This document shows, piece after piece, positions 39,459 through 64,000 of a stretch of DNA of 64,000 nt; the stretch's first letter is position 1, and each line of letters starts with the position of its first letter. Origin of the DNA: Amoebidium appalachense (Eukaryota; Ichthyosporea); NCBI GenBank assembly GCA_963693365.1, contig CAVNZM010000002.1, positions 16,926,001-16,990,000 of the forward strand, in the 5' to 3' direction. Made by a program: the position numbers and the translations under genes. Below the pieces are notes generated by a model. The model had not been told where the DNA came from. It did not search any database and saw nothing but the letters and a program-made list of their open reading frames with translations.

Positions 39459-40354
39459 GCTCGTTTCAAGCAAATACTATGTTTCTAGTTGTTTGGTTTC
39501 TAACATGTCTGGCCACCATGGTGACGACAATGCCGGCCCTAGCGGCCTGCATGGGGGCGAAACAAGAAATGCCGACCTCATTTTTCTTGAAGAACTCGGA
39601 TATAATGTTCCCCTCTCTCCCCCCGGCACTTCACCGTGGTACCCTCCTGGATCAGACATACCGTTGCTCGACCGTGTTTACTTCCGTTCTCACGACCTGC
39701 TACAAACACGACAACCAATATTGCTTCTCTTTTCGTTCAGGGGGGTGTAGCTCAGCTGTTGTATAATATGATCGTGTGTCCGTGACAAAACAATATATTT
39801 GTAAATGAACGGGGTTGACTAGACCACGCTTTGCTAAGTTACGTGCTAGTCCTACTTACACCTAGTAAGCCGAGCACACTGAGTGAGCTCTGAAGCCCCC
39901 GACATGCCCTTATATCGGAGCTCGCACAGCGGCTCAGACATGCGCATCGGTATGTCCTTTTGGCTACGAGAGCCAATCACATACGGTTCACGGTTCTGTC
40001 CCATGGCATCACGGTTCCAATAAACTAAGTGAGCCAATCGGGTGACAGTACTTGACTAGCGATGCATTCCACAGTCATACCTCACGGCTACTTGCATATT
40101 TTCCCATGATAAAACTATGACATAAACGCTCATGGTTCCTCTACTACGTGTCGGTCCCATGTGACTATTATATCTGTTTTCCCATGAATAATCCTGCAAG
40201 CTGCACGTGCACATATGTCTAAATCCATGCTCATGTGCACAAGACTGGGGGGGACATGCATACTGGCCTACCTAAGATCAAACACAGTGGTATATATACA
40301 TGTACACGTGCGCGTATATCTCAACCTGTGTACATCCATACTAGATATCTTTTA
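39459..40354 (-). repeat. Right arm of the ~1.8 kb palindrome
   Basis: The 896-base inverted copy of 38530-39420. Its outer end abuts the dispersed repeat at 40343-40770, overlapping it by the 8-base palindrome agatatct. On the plus strand the arm contains gggggtgtagctcagctg at about 39740, which resembles the 5' end of a tRNA (A-box region), but no full tRNA cloverleaf follows. Confidence 0.95.
39505..39750 (+). CDS. Hypothetical ORF in right palindrome arm
   Basis: An 81-residue frame, the mirror of the left-arm ORF. It shares the first ~64 residues (one Lys/Asn difference after GGETR), then diverges after FRSHDL because of the 4-base indel between the arms. One of the two is therefore frame-shifted relative to the other. 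Family unknown. Confidence 0.22.
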   Translation: MSGHHGDDNAGPSGLHGGETRNADLIFLEELGYNVPLSPPGTSPWYPPGSDIPLLDRVYFRSHDLLQTRQPILLLFSFRGV

Positions 40355-40553
40355 GGGGGGTTTACGCTGTTTACTCGAGGCAAAGAGAACCAGTCTCAGG
40401 TATGGGGGGGGGGGGGTTTTGCTCGGAATATCCCCTCAGCGGTATATCATGATCACGTACATAGATGTCGGGTGGTGACTATATATCAGGGTTTACTTTC
40501 TCTACGAGACACCATAAAGACTACAAGGAGAAATCAATTAGTTGGGGTTCCCC

Positions 40554-40612
<59 letters not shown>

Positions 40613-40644
40613 GGGCTCCCCTCGGGACACTCGGTATCAGCTGG

Positions 40645-40695
<51 letters not shown>

Positions 40696-40770
40696 TGTGT
40701 GTGTGTGCGCGTGCGCTATAATTTTGTAGTGATGTGTTTCTCAAGCCAATCAATACATCTAATAAACAGG
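40343..40770 (+). repeat. Dispersed ~0.4 kb repeat, copy 2
   Basis: The inverted counterpart of 671-1028. It has a much longer T-run (40555-40608, about 54 bases) and a (GT)n array at 40645-40709. The unique flank resumes after aataaacagg at 40770. Its left end coincides with the outer end of the palindrome. Confidence 0.82.
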
Positions 40771-41395
40771 TAATATACCACAGCTATATATTCAGTGACA
40801 TCCTCGAGGATCGCTCACCTCGGTGTTGGCAAGATCAATTGCGATCATGGAGGTGTTGACGCAAACACTCCACTTGAACACTTCAGGAAGGTTACGATAG
40901 CTTTATCCACTAGAGTTACTTGTAGGGGTGATGCCTACATGGTTGCATAGCCGTTTATAGCCTCAATGGGCCTGGTATGTCGACTTTCTTTACGTGAATC
41001 GTCCAGAGCTGTGTACTAACGAGTGCAGGGGCGGCACATGTGCAAGCGAACTCACACGGAGTGTCTGACATGTGCACCTATTGCCTAGCAGAATTTATTT
41101 CGAATCGCCAATTTCGAATCACCACTTACAAGCTTGGGAGTGCTACCGTTAAACACTTGATTTTGGCAACACCATATAGAGCAACCATGCCAAACTGAGT
41201 TTGACCATCTGTGAAAGAGTTTTCAGCTCAGCGGCTGCGACCACGTACACAGTCCTGTTCGCCGATCCGAACTCACGGGTTTTCTCAAACTTGCCTGCTG
41301 ATTAACCTGATATCGTGAAAAACAACCGGGTCAGCTCTCCAGACGTCTTTTCAAATGAAAGTGTTTTCTTGATCCTCGGATAGGTGACAACGAAA
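40771..41395. promoter_or_regulatory. 5' flank of the NOSTRIN-like gene
   Basis: Mixed, low-repeat sequence of 625 bases between the dispersed repeat and the start codon at 41396. It probably contains the promoter and 5' UTR, but no specific element is recognisable. Confidence 0.35.
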
Positions 41396-51120
<9,725 letters not shown>

Positions 51121-51855
51121 GGGGTCAACAATCAACCCCCCCCCCCCCCCCCCCCCCCCCTCTCCCCCCGCCCGCCCGGCTTCTTGCTTCTTCTCACCCT
51201 CCCACACCAAAGCCCACCTGTAAGCCGTCACAACATACACACACACACTGTGGATGCCATTTGGGGCAAGGACAATGATTTCAGATTGACAGATCTATCC
51301 CCCCCCCCCCCTCCCTCCCCCTTTCTTTCCCCCTCCCCCCTCCCCCCTCCCCTCCAACCTGCCGGGGTGGTGTGATATGGTGGTATAGACATCTTCTTAT
51401 ATGGGAATTGCTGCGAAAGCATGAGTCTTTGGTAGTCGCGCCATAGGGCTATATTTCTAGCTCGCAAATTATGAATGCTCATGCTCTGTAGCCGTGGCAG
51501 ATAGGCCCGTAGCTAATATTAGCCTTTTATTGCCTAAGGTAAACGACCCATGCCGGTGTGTGCCTTACTTTATGAAATGCTCGTATCACAATTACTATTA
51601 ATAGGTTGTGTGCATGTTAAAATAAATTTAGCTTCAGTCTAGGGCATATGTAGTCATAAAACAGTATCATATAACGAGCACACAAGCAGCTATGACCTGT
51701 ATTTGATGTTATGATTTCTAGTGGGCCTAACACAATTTGAATGACGGCCGTCTGATTTAAAAAATGAGTTGAATGTTCCGCTCTTGTTGCCGTCAGTGAC
51801 GGGAAATCTGTATATTATAATAAATAGCATGACACTTGCTCTACAATCCCTCCCT

Positions 51856-51886
<31 letters not shown>

Positions 51887-51925
51887 TCTCAAGTGCCCGA
51901 GCCCCCGAAGTTGGAACATTCTTTC

Positions 51926-52003
<78 letters not shown>

Positions 52004-53645
52004 CACACGCACGCAGACACGCAGACGCATGCGCGTCCTCGTGCACACGCACACGCACATGCGCTCACACTGACAAATTTCGAATTCGGTAGCACTATTA
52101 GCATACTATATTGCAGCTTCGGTGTGATACACATAAATACGGCTTCGCACCACATGTACACTATATTCCATACATACACAATATGCACACACAGACGAAC
52201 ATAGCAGCGTCAACGTCTACACCGCAACAGCCCTGAGTGTAGCATTCAATAGACTTTAACCGAAGGGACACATGAATTTTTTTTTTTTTAAGGTTGCCAT
52301 CTAGGTCAGGGAATCAATTAACAGGGCTAGAGTAGATATATACTACAATCGCCATACACACGAGATAGTCTCTTATAGATAGCCTTTTCCAATGATAAAC
52401 GAGATATACCAAATCTGAAAATTCAACCGTAGGATCTCCAAAACTTTATTTTAAACCTCGGCTACGGTGGTCAACAATCACTAAATTGTTAGCCAAGCAA
52501 GAGTAAAGTGCATAGCCATTGAAATATCATGCCTTTTGATATTAATTAGATAGTCTAAAGGAGCGGCATGCATTGAGATAGCGTGTAAATGCCAGCAACT
52601 AAGAACTGAACAGAAACTGGAACAATCCGACTTAACATACTTTCAGCCGAACCCAGTGTCGCATCACAGACGTTACAGCTACAGTTGTAAAATACTTAGT
52701 ATTTAAGTGCGCCGGTGTCAGGCTGCCCACACAGTATATCCCATGTGGGCAACAAGACACAATAATCGTACTGAGACGTAGGTTTCCTAATATGGAAAGG
52801 AATGCTACTTGCTAGCGGCCCAAAAGAAACATACAAGGAGCGCCTACTTACAGATACCGTCCGCGAATAAGAACCCCCTTAACATGTGCCCGGGGGGCGG
52901 AATCTTAAATTTTTCGGGAGGGTCGGGGTCAGAATCTTAATTGCGGAAGGCCCATTCAGCAGGATTTATATATCCGTCCGCCAATAAGATCATCCCGAAA
53001 ACTGGCTGGGGGGCAGAATCTTAAAAAAAAAGGCTAGACATGCCACAGCTGCAGGAAAGGTGCGGGCCACATGCATGTGTGTACACAATGGCTTGTTTTT
53101 TTGTTTTGTTTTGTTTTTTTTCTTTCTTTTTTGTTGTACGTGTGCGTACGTGTGTGTGTGTGTGGGGAAGGGAGGGGGGGGGGTGGGGGGGTCTGATTTC
53201 AATTGCAACCAATTGGGTAGGGATCCCTTCACCGAAGTCACAACTGGATCCGAACCTTTTACTCTGAAACTTCGTGTTTGCTATGGCTCGAAAAAATTTA
53301 TGATCATCGGCGAATGGAGGCAACCGGTTACCAAAGGCATTGGTGTTAACGAATTCTTCAAACCGCCTTATCGACAGGGTATTCCCAGAATACATAGCAG
53401 GTCCTCGAATCAGTCTACATCAGCAAGAGTACAAAAACTTGAAAAATCGTGTTTTCAGAAAAGGGCCCTCTTTTCACAACAACGGGCCCTGGGTGGTTCA
53501 AATCAGGTCCTAAGATTTTGATTTACTTGTGCATTGCTGCTACAATTTTGACTAAAATAGTTCCCGTTAATTCAGTCCCAAAGCAGTTACGTGCATGTTC
53601 AACATCTGTGCTCCTACGAAAGCACGTCATCACATTCACTAACAG

Positions 53646-53708
<63 letters not shown>

Positions 53709-53963
53709 ACCCCCCACACCACCAAAAAAAAAACAAAAAAAAACCACCCTGCCCCGGCCACCCACCCGCCGCCCAAAAAAATAAACACGCACTCACAGAT
53801 ACACACAGACACACAAACCACACACACACCCTTCAAGCAGGCCGTCTCACAAAAAGGTAGGCATTCATAAACGCAAAGAGAAGGGAAACTTCGTGAAAAA
53901 AAAAAATGGAAAAAAACTTAGATTAACACCACCACCATCATACCCACACCACTAACAGATTAT
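51121..53963. other. Intergenic region between convergent NOSTRIN-like and BTB genes
   Basis: Mostly unique, AT-richer sequence. It contains C-runs (51139-51160, 51858-51883, 53646-53708), a (CA)n array at 51929-51996, an AATAAA near 51621 that could end the NOSTRIN-like transcript, and gaatcttaa motifs at about 52901-53020. A short open frame at about 53220-53521 (+) is unrecognised and overlapped by one on the other strand, so I do not call it. The segment 52850-52878 is shared with 57940-57968. Confidence 0.55.
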
Positions 53964-55548
53964 TCATTCAACACGTGCCCTCTTCTTAGACTTTCTCTTC
54001 CTGGGCCTCCACACCTTCACCTTCCCGTCCCCACCCAATGCCCCCACCTGATTCCCCTCAGGGCAGTATTCATCCACATTCGCCCACCAATCCTCATCCC
54101 CCAACCTCACACTCACACATTCATTCACCGTAACACGACGTGTACCCTCATTCCCATCCCCACTCTCGAACGTGAGATTAAACACGTGAAACCCTGCCGA
54201 CGTGCACACACATATCGTGTCCCCCGTTATGAACCGGACCACATGATTTGCGCCAAGTGTCATTCCGAGGCTCGGCAGGGGGGTTCTGGCCACAATAACA
54301 TTACCCGACTCATCCCACTCCCCGAAACACACACAGAACACATCCGGGTCAACCGTATGTTCCTGAATCCAGATTGCCCGGATCGATTTTCCGATTACGT
54401 GCACATCGCGCGATCCCGTGCCCACATCGTTAATGCCGTGTATCTGATAAACAGTCGAGCCCTCGTTCACAGCCAACACCAAAAACCCATCCTCGGTATG
54501 TCCCACGATCGCCTCTGTGCTCCGATTACGATCGATGCCCAAAACATGGTCCGTATGAGTAGTCCAACATATCGCTCCGGATGCGAGATCTCGCGCCGTT
54601 ATCGCCGCGACCGTTAGCTGAATCACCTTCCCATCGTGCACAAATGCCTCTATAAAGTCATGAATAGTTTCGTACGCCCGCACAAACGACCCATCACCGC
54701 TACTACACAACACAATCCGATACATGTCCCCCTGTTTGTACTTTAACACCACATACTGATCTTGAAGCACAAGAGAATCAATCAACAATCTCCCCAACAC
54801 CTCGTCCGTCTGACCCCACACCTTAATTCTCTTCCCCGTTAAGGTATCCCACAACCCCAACCCCTCCACCAACCCGTCTCTCATAAGCAATAGTGCCCTA
54901 TTGCTCGCCGCATCTAATGTCAACACATTCATAAACGCACCCGTAGGAAAATCCCCATCCAGCGTCACACATTCCATCTCCCCCCTGACTACCTCCATTA
55001 CTGGGGGTTCTTCCCTCTTTTCCGGCCACGGCAAACAGAAAAAATCGAATTCGTGCCTAAGTCTCTCTCTCAGCCCTTCGTCGGCGGGTAACCACGGCTG
55101 CTCCCCCTTTGTTCTTAGATAGTCTAGAACATACTCGAACAACACAGGTGAGCGGTCGATAAACACGGCCCCGTCCTTTCCCTCCCCAACCGTGTGCAGT
55201 GTGTGCCTGCCACTGAACCATGCTGCTAGCATGGACTGTTGGAACGAACACAGTGTGAGGCGTGCGGTGGTGAAGGGTCTACCCCCCACATCCAATGTCA
55301 CACGGTCAGTGGAGTGTGCCTCAAGCTGGCGCACTGATTCCTGTTCGGCCAGGAAACGCGCCCTGCAGAAAGGGGGGGGGGGGGGGGGGGGGGGGGGGGG
55401 AGGTTAGAATGTGTTATAGGGGAAGAAGAGAAGAAGGGAGGAGGGGGCCGGGGAGGGGGGGAGCGGGGATGTGTTCACAGGGAGGGGGTGGCAGGTTGGG
55501 GGGGGGGGGGGGGGGGGTCACGTGTACATCAAGCTGGTTGAATTTTGT

Positions 55549-55579
<31 letters not shown>

Positions 55580-55951
55580 GGGGGGTTTCCGTGTGGGGTT
55601 CTAATTCTGAATCGTGCAATATGCACACATCCCCACATCACACAGCACTGCACAAACAAAGAGTAGCCACCATACGTAGAATCCCGGAGGGAGGGAGAGG
55701 AAGAGGAGGAGGGGGAGTTGTAGGGAGGGCGGCGGCGGGCCGGAAGGGGGGCGGGAGGGGGGGGGGGGGCATGGTTTGGACGCAAAAGGAAAGACTCGGG
55801 CAATCCAAATAATGTTATCTAGATGTGCCAAACAGTGGCCAAGGACACAGACAGAAAGGTAAAATAGCACGACTGTAAGGTAGAAGGTATGTAAGGACAG
55901 AACCCCCACTAAAGTAGGCAAGGATGGGATTCCTCCCCCCAAACAAACAAG

Positions 55952-55989
<38 letters not shown>

Positions 55990-57225
55990 TCTCTCTCCCC
56001 TCCCTCCCCCCTCCCCCCTCTCTGTGTGTGTATGCCTGTCTGTCTCAAGAAAGACCAGAAAGGGGGGGGGGGGGGGGGGGGGGGGAGGGGGGGGGGGGGG
56101 GGAGGGGAGGGAGGGAGGGAGGGAACAAGGGCGTGAGTGAGTGAGTGAGTGAGTGAGTGAGTGGGTTGAGTGAGTGAGGGAGGGAAGGAGAAAGGGAACA
56201 AGGGAGTGAGTGAGTGGGTGGGTGAGTGAGTGAGTGAGTGAGTGAGTGAGTGAGTGAAGGAGGGAGCGAGAGAGGGAAGGAGACAGAGAGAGGGAAAGGG
56301 AACAGCGGCGGCGGGCGGCGACGGGGGCGGGGGGGAGGGGGAGGGGGGGGGGGGGGGGAGGGAACAAGAGAGAGAGAGAGAGAGAGTGCGAGGGATGGAG
56401 AGAGGGGGAGGGAGGGAGGGAGGGAGGGGGTGGGAGGAAGGGGAGGGAGGGAGAGGAGGCAGGGAGGGGTAAGTACGGATGGGTGGAGAAGAGGCGGCAA
56501 GAGTAACAAACGGGGGCGGGGGAAGGGGGGGGTGGGAGGGGGGGGGAAGAGCAAGTGAGAGAAAGATAGGGAGAGGGAAGCACTCTTTCTTGTTTATACA
56601 AGAATACGTCCATGTGTGTGTGTGCGTGACGGGCTGGCAAGCTGGAGGTTCAAACCACACTCACCCAAAGCACGTGCAAGTAACGAAGAAAAAGTAGGGC
56701 CAACATCGAGAGGTGCGAGCCCAACAGGTGGTTCTTACAAAAACATCACGCACACAAAACCAGTGAGAGAAAGGGACCACAAGATAGATGGAACCGACAA
56801 AAAGACCCAAAAAACGTATGCCTCTCCACACATACACACACCCTCCCCTCTCCTTCCTCCTCTCCGCCGTTGCCCCTCACCCCTCCCTGCCGCCCCTCCC
56901 TAGATCGCCAAAACAGTAACGCCAGCCAGTCACCACCTTTTCTACTATCAGACCAACCGTTGCACACCTCATGTTCTCCTCTCAGACATGCAGTCCTTAT
57001 CCACAATTGCACTCTTCCCGTTCTCTTATATAGTGTCTTCGTATAAGCCATCACTCACCTCTCTTCTTCCAGCGCTTCCCTCTCCCTCTCCAACGCCAAG
57101 CGTTCGGCCTCCAAACGATCCGCCTTCTTTTGTAACTCCAGTGATGCCTCCTTTACATCACGCAGCAGTGTATGACCCAACTGCTCAAACGCAGAGCAGT
57201 TCTCTACCAGCTTAATAAATTCCAT
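53964..57225 (-). CDS. BTB (T1/KCTD-type) protein with N-terminal coiled coil and possible beta-propeller
   Basis: Two exons, 57225-57059 and 55362-53964, joined at AG|GTGAGT...CTGCAG|G in phase 2, giving 521 aa. Residues 1-70 are a Glu/Arg/Leu coiled coil starting MEFIKLVENCSAFEQL. A KCTD-type BTB domain follows at about 75-165 (RVTLDVGGRPFTTARLTL, GAVFIDRSPVLFEYVLDYLR, LRHEFDFFCLP). The ~340 residues after it contain spaced motifs such as GLGLWDTLTGKRIKVWG and GGDGKVKVWRPRK, suggesting degenerate WD-like blades, as in KCTD3/SHKBP1. The tail RPRKRKSKKRARVE is a likely nuclear localisation signal. Related BTB proteins tetramerise or recruit cullin 3; which applies here is unknown. The large 3' exon is exceptional among the intron-dense neighbours. 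The start is the first in-frame ATG of exon 1. Confidence 0.85.
55372..56560. repeat. G-rich and (GTGA)n/(GGGA)n cluster in the BTB gene intron
   Basis: G-runs at 55372-55400, 55498-55517 and 55562-55585, a C-run at 55952-55986, further G-runs at 56060-56101, (GAGT)n at 56128-56255, and (GAGA)/(GGGA) purine tracts to 56560. The sense strand of this intron is almost entirely pyrimidine for long stretches. The Ser/Pro-rich open frames here are artefacts. Confidence 0.88.
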
Positions 57226-58630
57226 GTTCGCAAACCCCTCCCTCCTCGTTTTGTGTGTTCATTCACTATAGGTAATGTGGCGTGCTCCTAGAAACGTACA
57301 CTGTACACCTGAGCGGCTAGTCAAAGCTCGCCCCTTCAAGGTCCCAGTATTTCATACACTGGCCTAGCTTACAGAGATCCAACTAGCGTGCCTGTGTATT
57401 GTTTAGTGTTTGAATCCTGCTAAAGGTGCAGAAAAATGAACTATTATCTCGTTACTATTATAATTACACTTTGGTGCTTCTCAAAACTGTTGCGGGTGCC
57501 AGTCATATGCCATAACTGGTTGGGTGCGAGCTCGATGACGTAATCATATATTTGCGTTAAAATTGCGCAAGTCTCGGACAGCCGAGCTATCGAATTTTCA
57601 TAACGTTATAGTTATCTACTTTGTTTTCTTTGCACATTTCTCGTTTACCGTATCCTCTTCTCCAACTTTTTCTACCACCTGTCGACTCTCCTAGTCCACC
57701 ATATTAAACACGCACATATACACCCATTCACTTACCCATACCTGAAGACTCTTTTCGAATTCCCCCGTCCTTTTTCTCTTCTTCGTATATATCTCCTTCA
57801 TTTTTTTGGTTGGCAGATAGTGGACGAATATCGCACATTTAAATTTTACGAAGAGGGATTGGCCCAATTTAGAACCTGAGGAAAAGAGAGTAAATGATCT
57901 CCCGTAGCATTCTATCGATGTTTTTTTACGTTCTCTTACACAGATACCGTCCGCGAATAAGAACCCCCGTCAATAAGATTTCGCCCCCATGTCACATGTG
58001 CATGCCAAAGTTGCGTCATCGAGACTCAGCTGTCGTTATGTTGTTCCAGACAACAATTATCCTCTCACCTTCACCATCTATAGAGCTTAAAGCAGGCCTG
58101 TTAACATCATAGTTTACCAAGGTCCCGTCCACCAATAACCAGCATTAGCACTCTTACTGTGGTAGTGTACACGGTGCCGTCCTATGGCCATGTTGCACGT
58201 ATACGTGCATGCACAACACTAACAATATTTCATTCCCCTTCGTTAGACACGGCCTGCTTAGATGTCCGCTCCGAACGCTTGAACCATACATTTAGCACTC
58301 ACTCAGGTGGCAACGTTTGATTACACATGAAGCAAAACGATCACAAATCGGATATCTCAATCCCATTGCTCCCGTTAACGTCTGTAAAATCTGGCCAGCA
58401 CCTCGTCAAAAAGACTCGGAGAACGTCACGTTTATGATAGAGTTATACAAAATCGCACAATGCACTACTATTATCACCCTCACCTGCTCCCCCCCCCCCT
58501 TCCCCCCCCCCCCAAACACCCACACCCACACCTACCCACACACCCATCCAGCCGCCCATCCACACACATACATGAAACACACAGGCATCCTCTTAGGCCC
58601 ATTCTAAGCACACCACCAGCACATGCCAGC
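57226..58630. other. Intergenic region between VPS4 3' end and BTB gene start
   Basis: The BTB gene starts at 57225 and VPS4 ends at 58631, both on the minus strand. The interval is mostly unique sequence and should hold the BTB promoter. A 29-base string at 57940-57968 recurs at 52850-52878, and ccgtccaccaataa at about 58125 resembles it. A C-run and CCCACA units lie at 58490-58560. No exon recognised. Confidence 0.55.
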
Positions 58631-63651
<5,021 letters not shown>

Positions 63652-63888
63652 CTGCAGTAGGACACCAATCAGTAGGTATCTAACCACAAGTCACAGCACA
63701 CAGCCACAAAACATGCACGAACAAACCTCAAACAAGCAACCAAACAGCAAGAAGGAAACAGCAACCATCAGACTGGGTGTATGATTGTTGATGCACTGTT
63801 GGTGGCTTTAAGTATGGCTTGGCTGCCGTGGCAATTACACCTCCGGCAGAAATTGCACAGGTCAGGTCAGGGCCGACAGGCGGGGGAA

Positions 63889-63940
<52 letters not shown>

Positions 63941-64000
63941 GACATTGGTTTGTGTGTGTGCGCGCGAATGTGTGTGTGCATGCGTACGTGCGTGTGTGCG
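63652..64000. other. VPS4 intron sequence at right window edge
   Basis: No exon recognised. It contains a ~50-base G-run (63889-63938) and gtgtgtgcgcgcg-type sequence at the end. The acceptor of the next visible VPS4 exon is at 63652-63654. Confidence 0.6.

Noticed and set aside
38530-40354. Palindrome as a pure assembly or amplification artefact
   Set aside because: The arms differ by a substitution and indels and are joined through a unique spacer. This makes artefact less likely, although only raw reads can exclude it.
53021-53521. Overlapping open frames on both strands in the intergenic region
   Set aside because: Unrecognised, overlapping, and partly composed of (T/G) and C-run sequence. 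Possibly transposon debris, but unsupported.
54186-54617. Plus-strand open frame of 143 aa
   Set aside because: A shadow of the BTB gene's coding strand, with no features of its own.
55909-56660. Pro/Ser/Leu-rich open frames of 200-280 aa over C/G-rich and (GTGA)n tracts
   Set aside because: Low-complexity translation of simple repeats within the BTB gene intron, with no family similarity or splice support.

Overview
This is eukaryotic nuclear DNA. It carries seven protein-coding genes, all but one intron-rich, and I could place 57 introns with GT...AG borders. Exons total about 9.1 kb, roughly 14% of the window. Most of the rest is simple sequence: (CA)n/(GT)n arrays, C- or G-runs of 20-60 bases, and C(n)A(n)/T(n)G(n) composites. 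There is no prokaryotic operon structure, no CRISPR array, and no rRNA or confident tRNA gene. The gene set (a NOSTRIN-like F-BAR/SH3 protein, an ancestral-type CIAO3, a many-exon TAF7, a UPF0415 protein) and the intron density suggest an opisthokont, perhaps a unicellular holozoan such as an ichthyosporean. That placement is inference; nothing here fixes the species.

Layout. 1-1965: non-coding, with one copy of a dispersed ~0.4 kb repeat. 1966-12434 (-): SF3B2, U2 snRNP splicing factor, 14 exons, 603 aa. 13343-16402 (+): UPF0415/C7orf25-like protein, 3 exons, divergent from SF3B2. 18737-27048 (-): CIAO3 (NARFL/IOP1), cytosolic Fe-S assembly factor, 12 exons, 491 aa. 28004-37386 (+): TAF7, TFIID subunit, 11 exons, 370 aa, divergent from CIAO3. 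38530-40354: an almost perfect ~0.9 kb x 2 palindrome, adjoining a second, inverted copy of the dispersed repeat. 41396-51120 (+): NOSTRIN-like F-BAR/SH3 protein, 14 exons, 533 or 548 aa. 53964-57225 (-): two-exon BTB protein with an N-terminal coiled coil, 521 aa. 58631-63651 (-): C-terminal 283 aa of the ESCRT ATPase VPS4; its 5' part lies beyond the window.

The genes are housekeeping functions without an obvious shared pathway: splicing, Fe-S assembly, transcription initiation, membrane remodelling and ESCRT disassembly. SF3B2/UPF0415 and CIAO3/TAF7 are head-to-head pairs with about 0.9 kb between start codons, so each may share a promoter.

The most unusual signal is at exon-intron borders. 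At least three splice sites are locally duplicated in tandem: the TAF7 exon 2 donor three times, the NOSTRIN-like exon 6 acceptor twice (in frame), and the exon 8 acceptor three times. Minisatellites also abut a VPS4 donor and a TAF7 acceptor. In addition, about eleven splice sites lie inside dinucleotide arrays, where (GT)n supplies the donor and (CA)nCAG the acceptor. A four-copy SINE-like family lies antisense in introns of the minus-strand genes. Lengths of long homopolymers should be treated as unreliable.
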